Source of the DNA: SG8-40 sp963792855
GTDB taxonomy: Bacteria > Pseudomonadota > Gammaproteobacteria > Burkholderiales > Eutrophovitaceae
Length of the DNA stretch: 64,000 nt
Reading direction: 5' to 3'
Assembly (NCBI GenBank): GCA_963792855.1
Contig: CAWBXZ010000007.1
Location: 62,001 to 126,000, forward strand
Below are positions 8,253 to 17,235 of this stretch, in pieces. A program made the translations under genes and the position numbers. Every line of letters starts with the position of its first letter. Position 1 is the stretch's first letter. The notes beneath the pieces were generated by a model. That model was given only the letters and a program-made list of their open reading frames with translations. It did no database searches and was not told the origin of the DNA.

Positions 8253-8670
8253 ACCCGGCTGGCTTGCGCGGATGTTCCCTGTCAAATAACTCGGCGATCA
8301 CTCCCGCAGCGCAGAGTTCTTCCACCACCAGTGCGATGGTTCCACGCCCTCAGACAGGGCGAAATCCGGATGCTGGCGTGCTGTCATGACCACGATGTCC
8401 GTCCCGACTCGCGGTTTTTGCCAGGTCTTTCACAAGCCACCACTTGTTTGTGGTGGCCTGCCGTTCCGGCGTTGACCTTGTCCGCCCAACGGTGTTGGCA
8501 GACAGATTTTTCTCAACACATGTAAACGAACGCGTGCCGCAATCGTTCAGGAGTTTTTGATCAAAGACAGAACAAACGGCAGTTTCGGAATTTAATCTGT
8601 TGCTGACGTAACCGGTATTTCCGTGACAGATTTGTTACAACTTGATTCATGTGCCTCAGGAGAATGACTG
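8253..8670 (+). other. Non-coding stretch upstream of the sulfite dehydrogenase gene
   Basis: 418 bases with no convincing gene. It contains a perfect 8-bp-stem hairpin GCCACCAC-TTGTTT-GTGGTGGC at 8436-8457 without a following T-run, and a palindrome TTTGATCAAA at 8556-8565. An imperfect dyad GTGACA-N4-TGTTAC lies about 40 bases upstream of the dehydrogenase start and could be an activator site. A CAGGAG ribosome-binding site precedes GTG 8671. A 29-codon minus-strand frame (8298-8387) is too short to support. Confidence 0.5.
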
Positions 8671-9966
8671 GTGAAGAAAACAGGAAAGAATATTTTTGAG
8701 CTGTATGCGAAAGATCCGCAACTGGCAGACCGCGTCGTGTTCGGTCGCGAAACGTATCCCGATCGGCGCGGGTTCCTGAAAGGTGCCGGATTGGCCGGCA
8801 TGGCCGCGTTGCTGGGAGGTGCAATCCCGTTTCATCGCAACATGCCGGGCGGACTGATTCCTGTGGCGCTCGCCGAAGAGGCATTCCGTATCGAAAACAA
8901 GGATGGTCTGGTTATTCTCAATGATCGCCCGGTCAATGCCGAGTGCCCGCCTCACCTGCTCGATGATGAAGTCACGCCGACCGCGCGTCACTTTGTACGC
9001 AACAACGGGGTGCCTCCTTCCGCTGTCGATGCTTCGAGCTGGAAGTTGCAGATTGACGGAGAAGTCGCCTCGCCGATGACGCTCGGCATCGACGACCTGA
9101 AAAACCGCTTCGAGGTCGTGAAACTGCAGCTGCAACTCGAATGCGGGGGTAATGGACGTGCTTATTTTGAACCCAAGGCCAAGGGCAACCAGTGGACGCT
9201 GGGCGCGGTCGGCTGTTCCGAATGGACCGGGGTACGGCTTGCCGACGTATTGAAGGCTGCCGGCGTGAACAGCAACGCGGTCTATACCGCGCATTATGGT
9301 GCCGACACCCACCTTTCCGGTGATGAGGGCAAGGAGCCGATCTCGCGCGGCGTACCCATCGCCAAGGCGCTTAGCCCCTACAACCTGATTGCGTTCGAGC
9401 AAAACGGGGGGCCGTTGCATCCGATGAATGGCGCACCATTGCGACTGGTGGTGCCGGGTTGGCCGGGGTCGTGCTCGCAGAAATGGCTGACGCGAATCCA
9501 GATTCGTGACCGGGTCCATGATGGCGCCAAGATGACGGGTACCTCTTATCGCGTGCCGGCTTATCCGGTCAAACCCGGAGAGGACGTGCCCAAGGAGGAT
9601 TTCCGCATCATCGAATCGATGCCGGTGAAGTCCCTCATCACCTACCCGGAAAGTGGCCTCGAGTTGACGGGTGCGCCGGAAGTCACGGTGCGCGGACACG
9701 CCTGGGCCGGCGATAATGCCGTCAGGTCAGTCGAATTGTCGATCGACTTTGGTGTCACGTGGATCAAGGCAGATTTGCGCGCGCCGGCAAACCCGTTCGC
9801 GTGGCAGCACTTCAGCGGCCGGGTTCGTTTCCCGGGCAAGGGCTATTACGAAGTCTGGGCGCGCGCCACCGACGACAACGGCAAGCAACAACCGTTTGCG
9901 ATCGCCTGGAATCCGAAGGGCTATCTGAACAACTCCATGCACCGCATCGCGGTCCGCGTGGCGTGA
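8671..9966 (+). CDS. Molybdopterin sulfite dehydrogenase (SorA/SoxC-like), Tat-exported
   Basis: 431-aa periplasmic oxidoreductase of the sulfite oxidase family, predicted to oxidise sulfite (or a protein-bound sulfane if SoxC-like) and pass electrons to cytochrome c. A twin-arginine motif DRRGFLKGAG (RR at 32-33) followed by a hydrophobic stretch indicates Tat export. The Moco-ligand cysteine is in LQLECGGNGR near 158, with GAVGCSEWTGV near 190 and a C-terminal dimerisation domain from about 325. The start is GTG 8671 with CAGGAG upstream. The stop overlaps the GTG start of the di-haem cytochrome gene, as in sorAB and soxCD pairs. No soxXYZAB genes are present, which favours a sulfite-specific SorAB-type role, but sequence alone does not separate the two. 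Confidence 0.85.
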   Translation: MKKTGKNIFELYAKDPQLADRVVFGRETYPDRRGFLKGAGLAGMAALLGGAIPFHRNMPGGLIPVALAEEAFRIENKDGLVILNDRPVNAECPPHLLDDEVTPTARHFVRNNGVPPSAVDASSWKLQIDGEVASPMTLGIDDLKNRFEVVKLQLQLECGGNGRAYFEPKAKGNQWTLGAVGCSEWTGVRLADVLKAAGVNSNAVYTAHYGADTHLSGDEGKEPISRGVPIAKALSPYNLIAFEQNGGPLHPMNGAPLRLVVPGWPGSCSQKWLTRIQIRDRVHDGAKMTGTSYRVPAYPVKPGEDVPKEDFRIIESMPVKSLITYPESGLELTGAPEVTVRGHAWAGDNAVRSVELSIDFGVTWIKADLRAPANPFAWQHFSGRVRFPGKGYYEVWARATDDNGKQQPFAIAWNPKGYLNNSMHRIAVRVA

Positions 9967-10674
9967 GCGCGCGAGCCATCCTGCCGCTGTGCCTGTTCGC
10001 GCTGAGCGGGTGGCCGGCGGCTGTTGCGATCGCGCAGCCGCCGGTGGAGCCGATTTCGAAAATTCTGGCGGCGGCTGATGCGACAGTTGGCGAGAAAGCC
10101 TTTGCGCAATGTGCAGCCTGTCATGTGGCGAAACCGGGAGCGAGTGTCACGATCGGCCCCAATCTGTGGGAGGTCGTCGGGCGCCCGGTTGCGGCCCAGA
10201 CTGGCTACGACTACTCGGATTCGCTGAAACAGGTTTCAGGCGATTGGGACTTCGAGCGGCTCAACGTTTACCTTTTCGATCCGAAGCGCCTCGCACCCGA
10301 AGGCCGCATGCCGTTTCCCGGCGTCAAATCGACAACCGAAAGGGCGCATCTCATCGCTTATTTGCGAACATTGAGCGACAGTCCGGTAGCGTTGCCCGAT
10401 GCGGGGACGGCACCTGGTGCGAGTGTGGCAAGCGTGAGCGATGACCCGCAACAGTGGCAGGGATTACCCCCCGGTCCGGGCCGTGAAGACGTCTTTTACC
10501 GCTGCAAGGCCTGTCATTCCCTGATGATCGTCAAGCAGCAGGGTCTCAGCCGGGCGGCTTGGGACGAGTCGCTTGAATGGATGGTGGAGGAACAGGGCAT
10601 GAGCACCAATCGAGGACGCCGCGACACGCAATCGGGTGCTCGATTATCTGGCAACGCACTTCGGCGTCGATTAG
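9963..10674 (+). CDS. Di-haem c-type cytochrome partner of the sulfite dehydrogenase (frameshifted)
   Basis: Periplasmic electron acceptor for the dehydrogenase. The start is GTG 9963 in a GTGA overlap with the upstream stop. A Sec signal peptide (ILPLCLFALSGWPAAVA) is followed by haem site CAACH near residue 50, Met ligand region RMPFPGV near 117, and a second haem site CKACH near 181. The frame then breaks: after VEEQGM (10601) the conserved ending APIEDAATRNRVLDYLATHF continues in the +1 frame to TAG 10672-10674. Removing one base at about 10602 restores a 236-aa protein. Left uncorrected, the reading frame runs on with an unrelated tail to 10793. Sequencing error is likely, since both haem sites and the tail are intact. 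Confidence 0.8.
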
Positions 10675-10805
10675 CGGCGTCTCGCGGCCTGCCCCGCCGG
10701 GAGTGGTACGCCCGGTACAAACCCGGCGCGGGACTTGACAGATGCGCATCGCGATGGCGATGCTGCCCCCTACCCAGAAAAACCAAAGCGTAACGGGAGG
10801 GGACA

Positions 10806-11876
10806 ATGACGCTCAACAAAGCAGGCATCGCTGCCGCAGCTCTGGCCTTGATCGGTTGTACCGCGTTGATGCCGGCGCAGGCTGCGAAGTACACCATGGT
10901 CATCAGCCACCTCGCGCCCGAAGATCTCGGCAACAATGAGATGCACCCGGCCATGAAGCATTTCGAGTCGATACTCGAAGCGGCCACCGGCGGCGACATC
11001 GACGTGCAGGTGTTCGGCAACGGCCAGCTGGGCTCCGAAGTGGAAACAGCCCGGCAGGCACAGGCAGGGCGTCTTGTTCAGGCGTCGCTGATTTCATCGG
11101 GTGCGATGTCGTCTTTCTTCCCGGAGTACCAGATCGTCACGACACCGTTCCTGTTCCCGGACTATCGCATCGCGCGTGCCTATTTTGATGGCGACTGGCA
11201 TGCCAACTTCATGCGCGGAACACTCAAGTCCGGCCTGCGTTATCTGGGTACCCTCGACGATGGTGGCGGCTTCGTCGCCTTTACCAATAACAAGCGCCTG
11301 ATCAAGACGGTTGCCGATATCAAGGGGTTGAAGATTCGCGTCGAAGAGAATCCGGCGCACGTCGCGACCATGAAAGCGCTCGGCGCGTCGGCCACACCGT
11401 TGCCGTGGGGCGAGGTGATCACCGCCCTGAATACCGGTCTGGCGGACGGACAGTTCAACGCACCCGGTGTCAGCCTTGCGTTCAAGCTGTGGGAAGTAAA
11501 CGACTACACGACCTGGAGCGGGCATGTGTACAACTCCGTGTCCTGGGTGGTCAGTGACAAATGGTTCAGGAAGTTGCCGGAGAATTATCAGAAGGCTGTC
11601 CTGGAGTCGGCGCGTGAGGCGGTTCAGGTTTCACACGGTATTGCGGTGCTCGCCGCGATCAAGGGCTGGGAAGCCTCGTGCAGGAATTTCAAAAAATGCC
11701 ACATCCTGACGCAGGCCGAAAAGCAGGCCATGGCGGCAGTTGCCCGGCCGGCATGGAGGCAGTGGGTGACCGAAGACTTCGGCATCAGTGAAAAACTGGT
11801 CGACGACCTATGGCAGGAAGTGGCGCGGCTCGAACGCGAAACCGACCAACGCGACTATCGCCTCTACGGGCGCTGA
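10806..11876 (+). CDS. dctP: TRAP transporter substrate-binding protein (DctP family)
   Basis: 356-aa periplasmic solute receptor of a tripartite ATP-independent transporter, delivering an organic anion to DctQM. A Sec signal peptide (AAAALALIGCTALMPAQAA) is followed by the DctP fold: GNGQLGSEVETARQAQAG, TTPFLFPDYR, the substrate-carboxylate arginine region GLKIRVEENP, and ALNTGLADGQFN. ATG 10806 has GGAGGGG seven bases upstream. dctQ starts 8 bases after the stop, so dctPQM form one operon. The substrate cannot be read from sequence. Adjacency to the sulfite dehydrogenase genes raises a sulfonate as one possibility. Confidence 0.9.
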   Translation: MTLNKAGIAAAALALIGCTALMPAQAAKYTMVISHLAPEDLGNNEMHPAMKHFESILEAATGGDIDVQVFGNGQLGSEVETARQAQAGRLVQASLISSGAMSSFFPEYQIVTTPFLFPDYRIARAYFDGDWHANFMRGTLKSGLRYLGTLDDGGGFVAFTNNKRLIKTVADIKGLKIRVEENPAHVATMKALGASATPLPWGEVITALNTGLADGQFNAPGVSLAFKLWEVNDYTTWSGHVYNSVSWVVSDKWFRKLPENYQKAVLESAREAVQVSHGIAVLAAIKGWEASCRNFKKCHILTQAEKQAMAAVARPAWRQWVTEDFGISEKLVDDLWQEVARLERETDQRDYRLYGR

Positions 11877-11883
11877 TCCACGC

Positions 11884-12438
11884 ATGGTCGCCGTACCGGC
11901 CTTAAGGCGCGTCAGCAATACGGTCAACACGGTTGCGCTGTTTGTCTGCGTGGCTTGCGTGCTGTCGATGCTGTCGATCTCCTTCATTGGTTTCTTCTAC
12001 ATGCTGGTCACGGGCGAAGCGCTGAGCTGGACCTATTCGCTCGCGCGCCTGTTCATTCCCTGGATCGGCATGCTCAGCATTACCGTGGCTTTTCATGACG
12101 GCGAACACGTTGCGATGAACCTGCTGGCGCGGTGGTTGCCGGCGCCGCTGGCGGTGATTCTGCGCTTCGCAAGCCTGGTGGCCGTCGCTGTGTTTGGGGC
12201 CTTGCTGCTGTGGTTTGGCTGGCAATACTTTTTGACAACGACCCAGTACTACATGGTCTCCGATCAATTGCAGGTTCATGCTCGCTGGGTAACGGCGTGC
12301 TTGCCGGTCAGCGGTGCCATCCTGCTCGTACACCTCGTCAATGGCACGGCTATCCTCGGCCGCGACGAAAATGGCGCTGACGAAACTGGCTCGCGGCAAT
12401 CGCAAGGCATTCCCTCCCACGAGGCCGGGCCCGGCTGA
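11884..12438 (+). CDS. dctQ: TRAP transporter small permease (DctQ family)
   Basis: 184-aa inner-membrane subunit with four hydrophobic helices (for example VALFVCVACVLSMLSISFIG and WVTACLPVSGAILLVHLVN). It contains WIGMLSITVAFHDGEHV, a DctQ-type pattern between helices 2 and 3. It pairs with DctM to form the sodium-driven membrane domain. The start ATG 11884 lies 8 bases after the dctP stop. Its TGA overlaps the dctM ATG (TGATG), indicating translational coupling and fixing the start of dctM. Confidence 0.85.
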   Translation: MVAVPALRRVSNTVNTVALFVCVACVLSMLSISFIGFFYMLVTGEALSWTYSLARLFIPWIGMLSITVAFHDGEHVAMNLLARWLPAPLAVILRFASLVAVAVFGALLLWFGWQYFLTTTQYYMVSDQLQVHARWVTACLPVSGAILLVHLVNGTAILGRDENGADETGSRQSQGIPSHEAGPG

Positions 12439-13715
12439 TGGCCGCCGCGCTCGCGCTCTTTCTGATCCTGTTGTTGATCGGTGCGCCGATTGCGCTGGTC
12501 ATGGCGTTCTCCGGCCTGGCGGGCGCGGTATCGCTCGGCGGTTTCGAGTTCCTCGAAATTCTTCCCGACCGCATGTTGTCGGGCGTGAGCGGATTCCTCC
12601 TGATGGCAATCCCCTATTTCATTTTCACCGCCGAGCTGATGAACCGCGCCGGCCTGACGCAACGCCTGATCGATTTCAACAATGCGCTTCTTGGCCGGGT
12701 GCGCGGCGCGCTCAGCCACGTCAACATCACCACCAGCCTGTTCTTCGCCGGACTGACGGGCGCTGCAATCACCGACACCGTGGCCGTTGGCAAACTGATG
12801 ATTCCGGCGATGAAGAAAGAGGGCTACCCGGCCGATTACGCTGCGGCAGTGACTGCCTGCTCGTCGGTAGTCGGCCCCATCATCCCGCCCAGCGTCGTGA
12901 TGGTCGTCTACGCCACCATCCTGCAGGATGTATCCGTGATCTCGCTGTTCGTCGCGGGGATCGTGCCGGGCCTGCTGCTGGTGGGCGCTCTGCTACTGGT
13001 CAGTATCTGGCTCGCCTGGCGGCGCAACTACCCGGTTCATGGCGACGGCGGAATCGTGCTCGCGCTCAAGGCGTTCTTGCCGACATTGCCGGCGTTGCTG
13101 GTGCCAGTCATTATTCTTGGCGGCATTCTCAGCGGATTGAGTACGGTAACCGAAGCCTCGGCGTTCGCTGCCGTTTACACCATTGCCGTCGGCATGTTCG
13201 TTTACCGTCACCTTTCGCTGAAGATGGTGTGGGACGCCTTGCTCACCACGGTACGTTTGTCGGGCGTCGTGTTTTTCCTGCTTGGCGCCTCGACGGTGCT
13301 CGGCTGGTTTGTCACCCGCTCCGGCATCACGCGCGACGCGGCGGACCTCATTGCCGGTTTCAGTACCGATCCGCTGGTGCAGATTTTCCTGGTCAATGTC
13401 TTGCTGTTGTTGATTGGCACCGCCGTCGATGTCCTGCCGGCGCTGGTGATCGTTGCGCCAGTGCTGGTACCGGCGATGGTGCAACTCGGTTTCGACCCCC
13501 TGCACTTTGCGATGGTGATGATTCTTACCCTCAACATCGGCAACATCACCCCTCCGGTGGGAATGACGCTGATGACGGCAGCACAAATTGCCAAGGTCAG
13601 CTACGAGAGCGCCATCCGCGCTTCGCTGCCCTTCTATCTGGGTTTCATCGCGGTGATTGCCGTTGTTTCGGCATTCCCGCGCGTCGTGCTGTGGTTGCCG
13701 GAGCTGCTGCGCTAG
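12438..13715 (+). CDS. dctM: TRAP transporter large permease (DctM family)
   Basis: 425-aa, 12-helix inner-membrane protein and the ion-coupled translocation subunit. Family features include the N-terminal LILLLIGAPIALVMAFSGL, the repeated GxxxxP-type segments SSVVGPIIPPSVVMVVY and LNIGNITPPVGMTLM, and the internal pseudo-symmetry typical of DctM/UIT-type permeases. Length matches the family (about 425-430). The start overlaps the dctQ stop. A competing long frame over 12314-13813 is arginine-rich with no family features and was discarded. Confidence 0.92.
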   Translation: MAAALALFLILLLIGAPIALVMAFSGLAGAVSLGGFEFLEILPDRMLSGVSGFLLMAIPYFIFTAELMNRAGLTQRLIDFNNALLGRVRGALSHVNITTSLFFAGLTGAAITDTVAVGKLMIPAMKKEGYPADYAAAVTACSSVVGPIIPPSVVMVVYATILQDVSVISLFVAGIVPGLLLVGALLLVSIWLAWRRNYPVHGDGGIVLALKAFLPTLPALLVPVIILGGILSGLSTVTEASAFAAVYTIAVGMFVYRHLSLKMVWDALLTTVRLSGVVFFLLGASTVLGWFVTRSGITRDAADLIAGFSTDPLVQIFLVNVLLLLIGTAVDVLPALVIVAPVLVPAMVQLGFDPLHFAMVMILTLNIGNITPPVGMTLMTAAQIAKVSYESAIRASLPFYLGFIAVIAVVSAFPRVVLWLPELLR

Positions 13716-13895
13716 ACCCTCGAGGCCTCTGCCTCCATATCCCGGGCAGGCGGCCGTCTTCCCGGCCGTCGATGCGGTGCGCTGGAATGGCAGGCATACC
13801 CTCGGCCATATAGCGGTTGGGGCCACCTCCTCGTGGGTTATATTCGCGTAAGAACAGGCGCGACCACGACCAGCGGACGCCCGGAACAGGCAGAA

Positions 13896-14966
13896 ATGAC
13901 CGGTAAAGATTACTTCTCGAGTTCATACGCGATCGCACGTTCGCGTTTCATTGCCGCGGCGTGTGCTGCCGGGGCCAGGATGGACGAAGTGAATCTCGAT
14001 GCGACGGGTCCGGCCGATACGCCCCTGGCAATCGAGATTGCCTGGATAGGAGCGCAACACCCATCGCGCGTTGTGATCCATTCTTCCGGCATACACGGAG
14101 TGGAAGGCTTTGCCGGTTCGGCTGTTCAGCTTGCATTGCTCGATTCCCCGCTCGATATCCCGCAGGACGCAGCGCTCATTCTGGTGCACTGCCTCAATCC
14201 CTACGGCATGGCGTGGCTGAGGCGGGTCAACGAGAACAATGTCGACCTGAACCGGAATTTCATTCTCGACAATGGAGAACGGTCCGGAGTCGCCGACATC
14301 TACCGCGCGCTCGATCCGCTGCTGAACCCCGCACGCCTGCGACCGGGTCCTGACCTGTTCTATCTGCGGGCCCTTCGTTGCATCCTGAAATATGGCATGC
14401 CGGCGGTGCGACAGGCTGTTGCCGAAGGGCAGTACGAGTATCCCCGCGGTTTGTTCTATGGCGGACAGGAATTCGAACAAGGTCCGATGCAATATCTCGG
14501 CTGGCTCAGTCTGCATCTCAAGTCCGTGCGCCGCCTGGTTGCAGTAGACGTGCACACCGGCCTCGGAAAGTGGGGGGAAGAAGCGCTTTATTTGCGAACC
14601 GGGCGCGACCTCGACGACGAAGCGGCAAAGCTCGGCGAGGAATTGGGCAGAACCATTCTCACCGATGCCGCCGCGCATGGTGCTTACGAAATTCGCGGCA
14701 TGCTCTCCGACGCGTTTTCCATGCTGGAACCGGCGCCCGACTGGTCGTTTATCCTGCAGGAGTTCGGCACCTATCCCGCCCTCAGAGTGATCAATGCGTT
14801 GCGCCTGGAGAATTACTGGCACCATCTTGGCAATGTCGGCACCGAACACCTAAGCAAGCAGAAACTGAAGAGCATGCTGGCTCCGGAAGACCTCGACTGG
14901 CGGGCATCGGTTGTTGATCGCGGCGTGTCGCTTTGCGAAAAAGTGATGGATCACGTGTTCGCCTGA
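13896..14966 (+). CDS. DUF2817 (M14-like) putative zinc carboxypeptidase/amidase
   Basis: 356-aa predicted metallohydrolase of the DUF2817 group within the M14 carboxypeptidase superfamily. The first metal site is SSGIHGVEG near residues 63-71 (His and Glu ligands). NVDLNRNF near 119 supplies the substrate-binding Asn-Arg pair, VDVHTGLG near 217 the third histidine ligand, and LQEFGTY near 289 the catalytic glutamate. No signal peptide is visible, so it is probably cytosolic. The start ATG 13896 gives the family N-terminus; 21 extra residues are possible from 13833. It lies 180 bases downstream of dctM. A link to processing a TRAP-imported amide or peptide is only positional. Confidence 0.75.
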   Translation: MTGKDYFSSSYAIARSRFIAAACAAGARMDEVNLDATGPADTPLAIEIAWIGAQHPSRVVIHSSGIHGVEGFAGSAVQLALLDSPLDIPQDAALILVHCLNPYGMAWLRRVNENNVDLNRNFILDNGERSGVADIYRALDPLLNPARLRPGPDLFYLRALRCILKYGMPAVRQAVAEGQYEYPRGLFYGGQEFEQGPMQYLGWLSLHLKSVRRLVAVDVHTGLGKWGEEALYLRTGRDLDDEAAKLGEELGRTILTDAAAHGAYEIRGMLSDAFSMLEPAPDWSFILQEFGTYPALRVINALRLENYWHHLGNVGTEHLSKQKLKSMLAPEDLDWRASVVDRGVSLCEKVMDHVFA

Positions 14967-15161
14967 ATGTGTACATCGGCAGGGATACCGCCGGCGTTTC
15001 CCTTTGTGCAGCATCTGGACTATCGTTACGCGATGCCGTGATCAATGTGATCCTGTGTTTGATGTGGCCCTGCGTTTGATGTGACCCGATGATCGACGCC
15101 GCGCAATGGTCTGAACGCCGGTGAGCGCAGCGGAACGTTTTTCTCAAGCGGGAGTAACCAT

Positions 15162-16199
15162 ATGCCGAAGCGAATCGTCATCTGTGCCGATGGCACCTGG
15201 AACCGGCCCGAAGAAGACCTGAGCACGGATTTTCCAACCAATGTTCTGCGCCTGGCGCGGGCGGTCAAACCGGTCGGTAGCGGCAAGTTGCCGCAGCAGG
15301 TGTTTTATGACTGGGGTGTCGGTTCCTACTACGATCAGGTGGTCGGAGGCGCGACCGGCCGTGGCCTGCACAAGAACATCGTCGACGACTACCGCTACAT
15401 CGTTCAGAACTATGCGCCGGGTGATGAAATCTTTCTTTTCGGATTCAGCCGCGGCGCCTATACGGTTCGTTGTCTGTGCGGACTGATCAACAACTGCGGC
15501 ATTCTCACGCGACCGGATGCACGCCTGATCCAGACCGCATTCGACCATTACAAGAACCCGGGTGCCGCGTATGCGCCACGCGGCAGCGCCTCGATCCGGT
15601 TTCGCGAAGCCCACTCGCATCCTTCACGCGAGGTCAAATTTGTTGGCGTGTGGGACACCGTTGGTGCAATGGGCATCCCGTTTTCCTTCCTCGGACTTCT
15701 CGAGGACAAGGATGAGTTCTACGACACGAAGATCGGATCGAACGTGCGTATCGCCCGTCACGCCATGGCGATCGACGAGTTGCGTGCCGATTTCGAGCCG
15801 ACCATATGGCTGCCGCGCGAGAACCTGGACCTGAAGCAGGTATGGTTTGCCGGTGCGCACAGTGACGTCGGCGGCAGTTATCCACCTGATCCGGGCGGGT
15901 GGCTGCTCTCCGATATCGCCCTCGGGTGGATGATGCGCGAGGCGAACAAAGCCGGCCTGACGCTGGAGCCGCATCTCAAGGACCGGCTTAAACCAAAAGC
16001 AACGGCGACATTGCACGAGTCGCGGCGCAGTTATTACCGTATCAAGCAGAAAGTTTTCCGTCCCATCGATCACGGCAAGGACAAGCTGCTGATCCATCAG
16101 TCCGTCAAGGAACGCTGGGACCGTGACAAGAACTACCGGCCGAAGAATCTTGCGGAGTATGTTCGCGTCAACGGCTGGCCGTCGAACCTCGTGGCCTGA
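15162..16199 (+). CDS. DUF2235 alpha/beta-hydrolase-fold protein
   Basis: 345-aa protein of the DUF2235 family (Pfam T6SS_Tle1-like lipase group). Features are the N-terminal RIVICADGTWN, the nucleophile elbow GFSRGAYTVR near residues 93-102 (GxSxG-type serine), VGVWDTVGAMG with an acidic residue near 165-175, and FAGAHSDVGGSY near 228 with the probable catalytic histidine. ATG 15162 follows GGGAG. Some relatives are type VI secretion phospholipase effectors, but no vgrG, hcp, immunity or adaptor gene is nearby. The upstream spacer (14967-15161) contains a short imperfect direct repeat. The enzymatic substrate is unknown. Confidence 0.78.
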   Translation: MPKRIVICADGTWNRPEEDLSTDFPTNVLRLARAVKPVGSGKLPQQVFYDWGVGSYYDQVVGGATGRGLHKNIVDDYRYIVQNYAPGDEIFLFGFSRGAYTVRCLCGLINNCGILTRPDARLIQTAFDHYKNPGAAYAPRGSASIRFREAHSHPSREVKFVGVWDTVGAMGIPFSFLGLLEDKDEFYDTKIGSNVRIARHAMAIDELRADFEPTIWLPRENLDLKQVWFAGAHSDVGGSYPPDPGGWLLSDIALGWMMREANKAGLTLEPHLKDRLKPKATATLHESRRSYYRIKQKVFRPIDHGKDKLLIHQSVKERWDRDKNYRPKNLAEYVRVNGWPSNLVA

Positions 16200-16277
16200 G
16201 CCGAGCCGGCCTTGTGCGGGTAAAGTCAGTGCCGAGACTGTCTCCTTCGAGATGCACACCCTGAACGGAGGATATCG

Positions 16278-17078
16278 ATGCCCGATTACAGCGGCATCAA
16301 GCAGAAGCAGAAAAGTACCTGGGCCACCGGGGACTTCGCCATCATCGGCTGGAATACGGTGTTTCCCGGTGAGTTGCTGTGCGAAGCGGTTGATCTGCGA
16401 GCCGGGCACAAGGTGCTCGATGTCGCTGCGGGTTCGGGTAACGTTGCTTTGTCAGCGGCACGGCGAAATTGTGAGGCGGTCGGAATTGACTTCGTACCCG
16501 GACTGATCGAACGGGCCCGCAAGCGCGCCGAAGCCGAAGGGTTGCCGGTACGTTTCGAAGTGGCCGACTGTGAAAAGATCCCGTTTCCTGACGCGTCTTT
16601 CGACCGCGTTATGTCGCTCTACGGATCGATGTTCGCACCCGATCAGGAGGCGGCGGCAAGCGAACTGGTTCGTGTTTGCCGACCAGGAGGCAAGATCGGC
16701 ATGGGCAACTGGACGCCTGACGGGTTCTGGGGACAGACGTTTGCACTTCTCGGTCGCTATCTGCCTCCTCCGGAAGGCGTACGCCCGCCGCCTGAATGGG
16801 GCACCGAAAAACGCCTCGGGAATTGTTTGGTGCTTTATCGGGCAGCGTCAACATCAAAAAACGCTGCGCGCTGTTTCGCTACCGGAACAACCAGCACTGG
16901 ATCGAAGTGTTCAGTGCCTGGTTCGGGCCGATCATACATGTGCTTGATACCATTGACGAAAAAAGCAGAACGGAGACTCCTTCGGGAGCTTAACGATATC
17001 CTCGGCCGATTCAACCGGTCGGGTGATGAGAGCTTGATGGTGAGTGCGGATTACCTGGAAGTGGTGATCGACATATGA
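16278..17078 (+). CDS. SAM-dependent methyltransferase, class I (two compensating frameshifts)
   Basis: 266 codons read straight through, but the middle is scrambled. The N-terminal part is a clear class I methyltransferase: SAM motif VLDVAAGSGNVA near 45-56, GIDFVPGLIERA, motif FPDASFDRVMS and post-motif LVRVCRPGGKIGMGNW. Between the A5 run at 16807-16811 and the A6 run at 16959-16964, the sensible protein (RELFGALSGSVNI through WIEVFSAWFGPIIHVLDTIDE) lies in another frame. After the second run the original frame resumes (RLLRELNDILGRFN to VVIDI). One base too few in the first run and one too many in the second explain this exactly. GGAGG precedes ATG 16278. The substrate is unknown. Confidence 0.75.
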   Translation: MPDYSGIKQKQKSTWATGDFAIIGWNTVFPGELLCEAVDLRAGHKVLDVAAGSGNVALSAARRNCEAVGIDFVPGLIERARKRAEAEGLPVRFEVADCEKIPFPDASFDRVMSLYGSMFAPDQEAAASELVRVCRPGGKIGMGNWTPDGFWGQTFALLGRYLPPPEGVRPPPEWGTEKRLGNCLVLYRAASTSKNAARCFATGTTSTGSKCSVPGSGRSYMCLIPLTKKAERRLLRELNDILGRFNRSGDESLMVSADYLEVVIDI

Positions 17079-17235
17079 TCGGTCGCCGGGTCAGTCCTAG
17101 CTCGGATGGTTGATATGTATCTCTCACGGAAATCGGGCGTGGACCAGAAGGCCGTTGTCATTCACTGTCGGCGAGCAGCCATACTCCCGCACGCTGTCCC
17201 GGGTCGGCCTGACGCATCGGCCTGCACACTGCGCG

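Noticed and set aside
8298..8387. 29-codon minus-strand frame with EGVEPSHWWWKNSALRE
   Set aside because: Too short, no ribosome-binding site and no conserved context. The tryptophan cluster is curious but could be chance or a tiny gene remnant.
10735..10763. TTGACA upstream of dctP
   Set aside because: The hexamer 17 bases downstream (CGATGC) is a poor -10, so I did not call a promoter.
12314..13813. 499-codon frame overlapping dctM
   Set aside because: Arginine-rich composition with no hydrophobic segments; dctM in the other frame is unmistakable.
15052..15084. Two near-identical 16-base copies of CCTG(T/C)GTTTGATGTG
   Set aside because: Only two short imperfect copies; no link to a regulator site or mobile element.
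15162..16199. DUF2235 protein as a type VI secretion lipase effector
   Set aside because: No vgrG, hcp, immunity or adaptor gene lies nearby, so only the fold-level call is kept.
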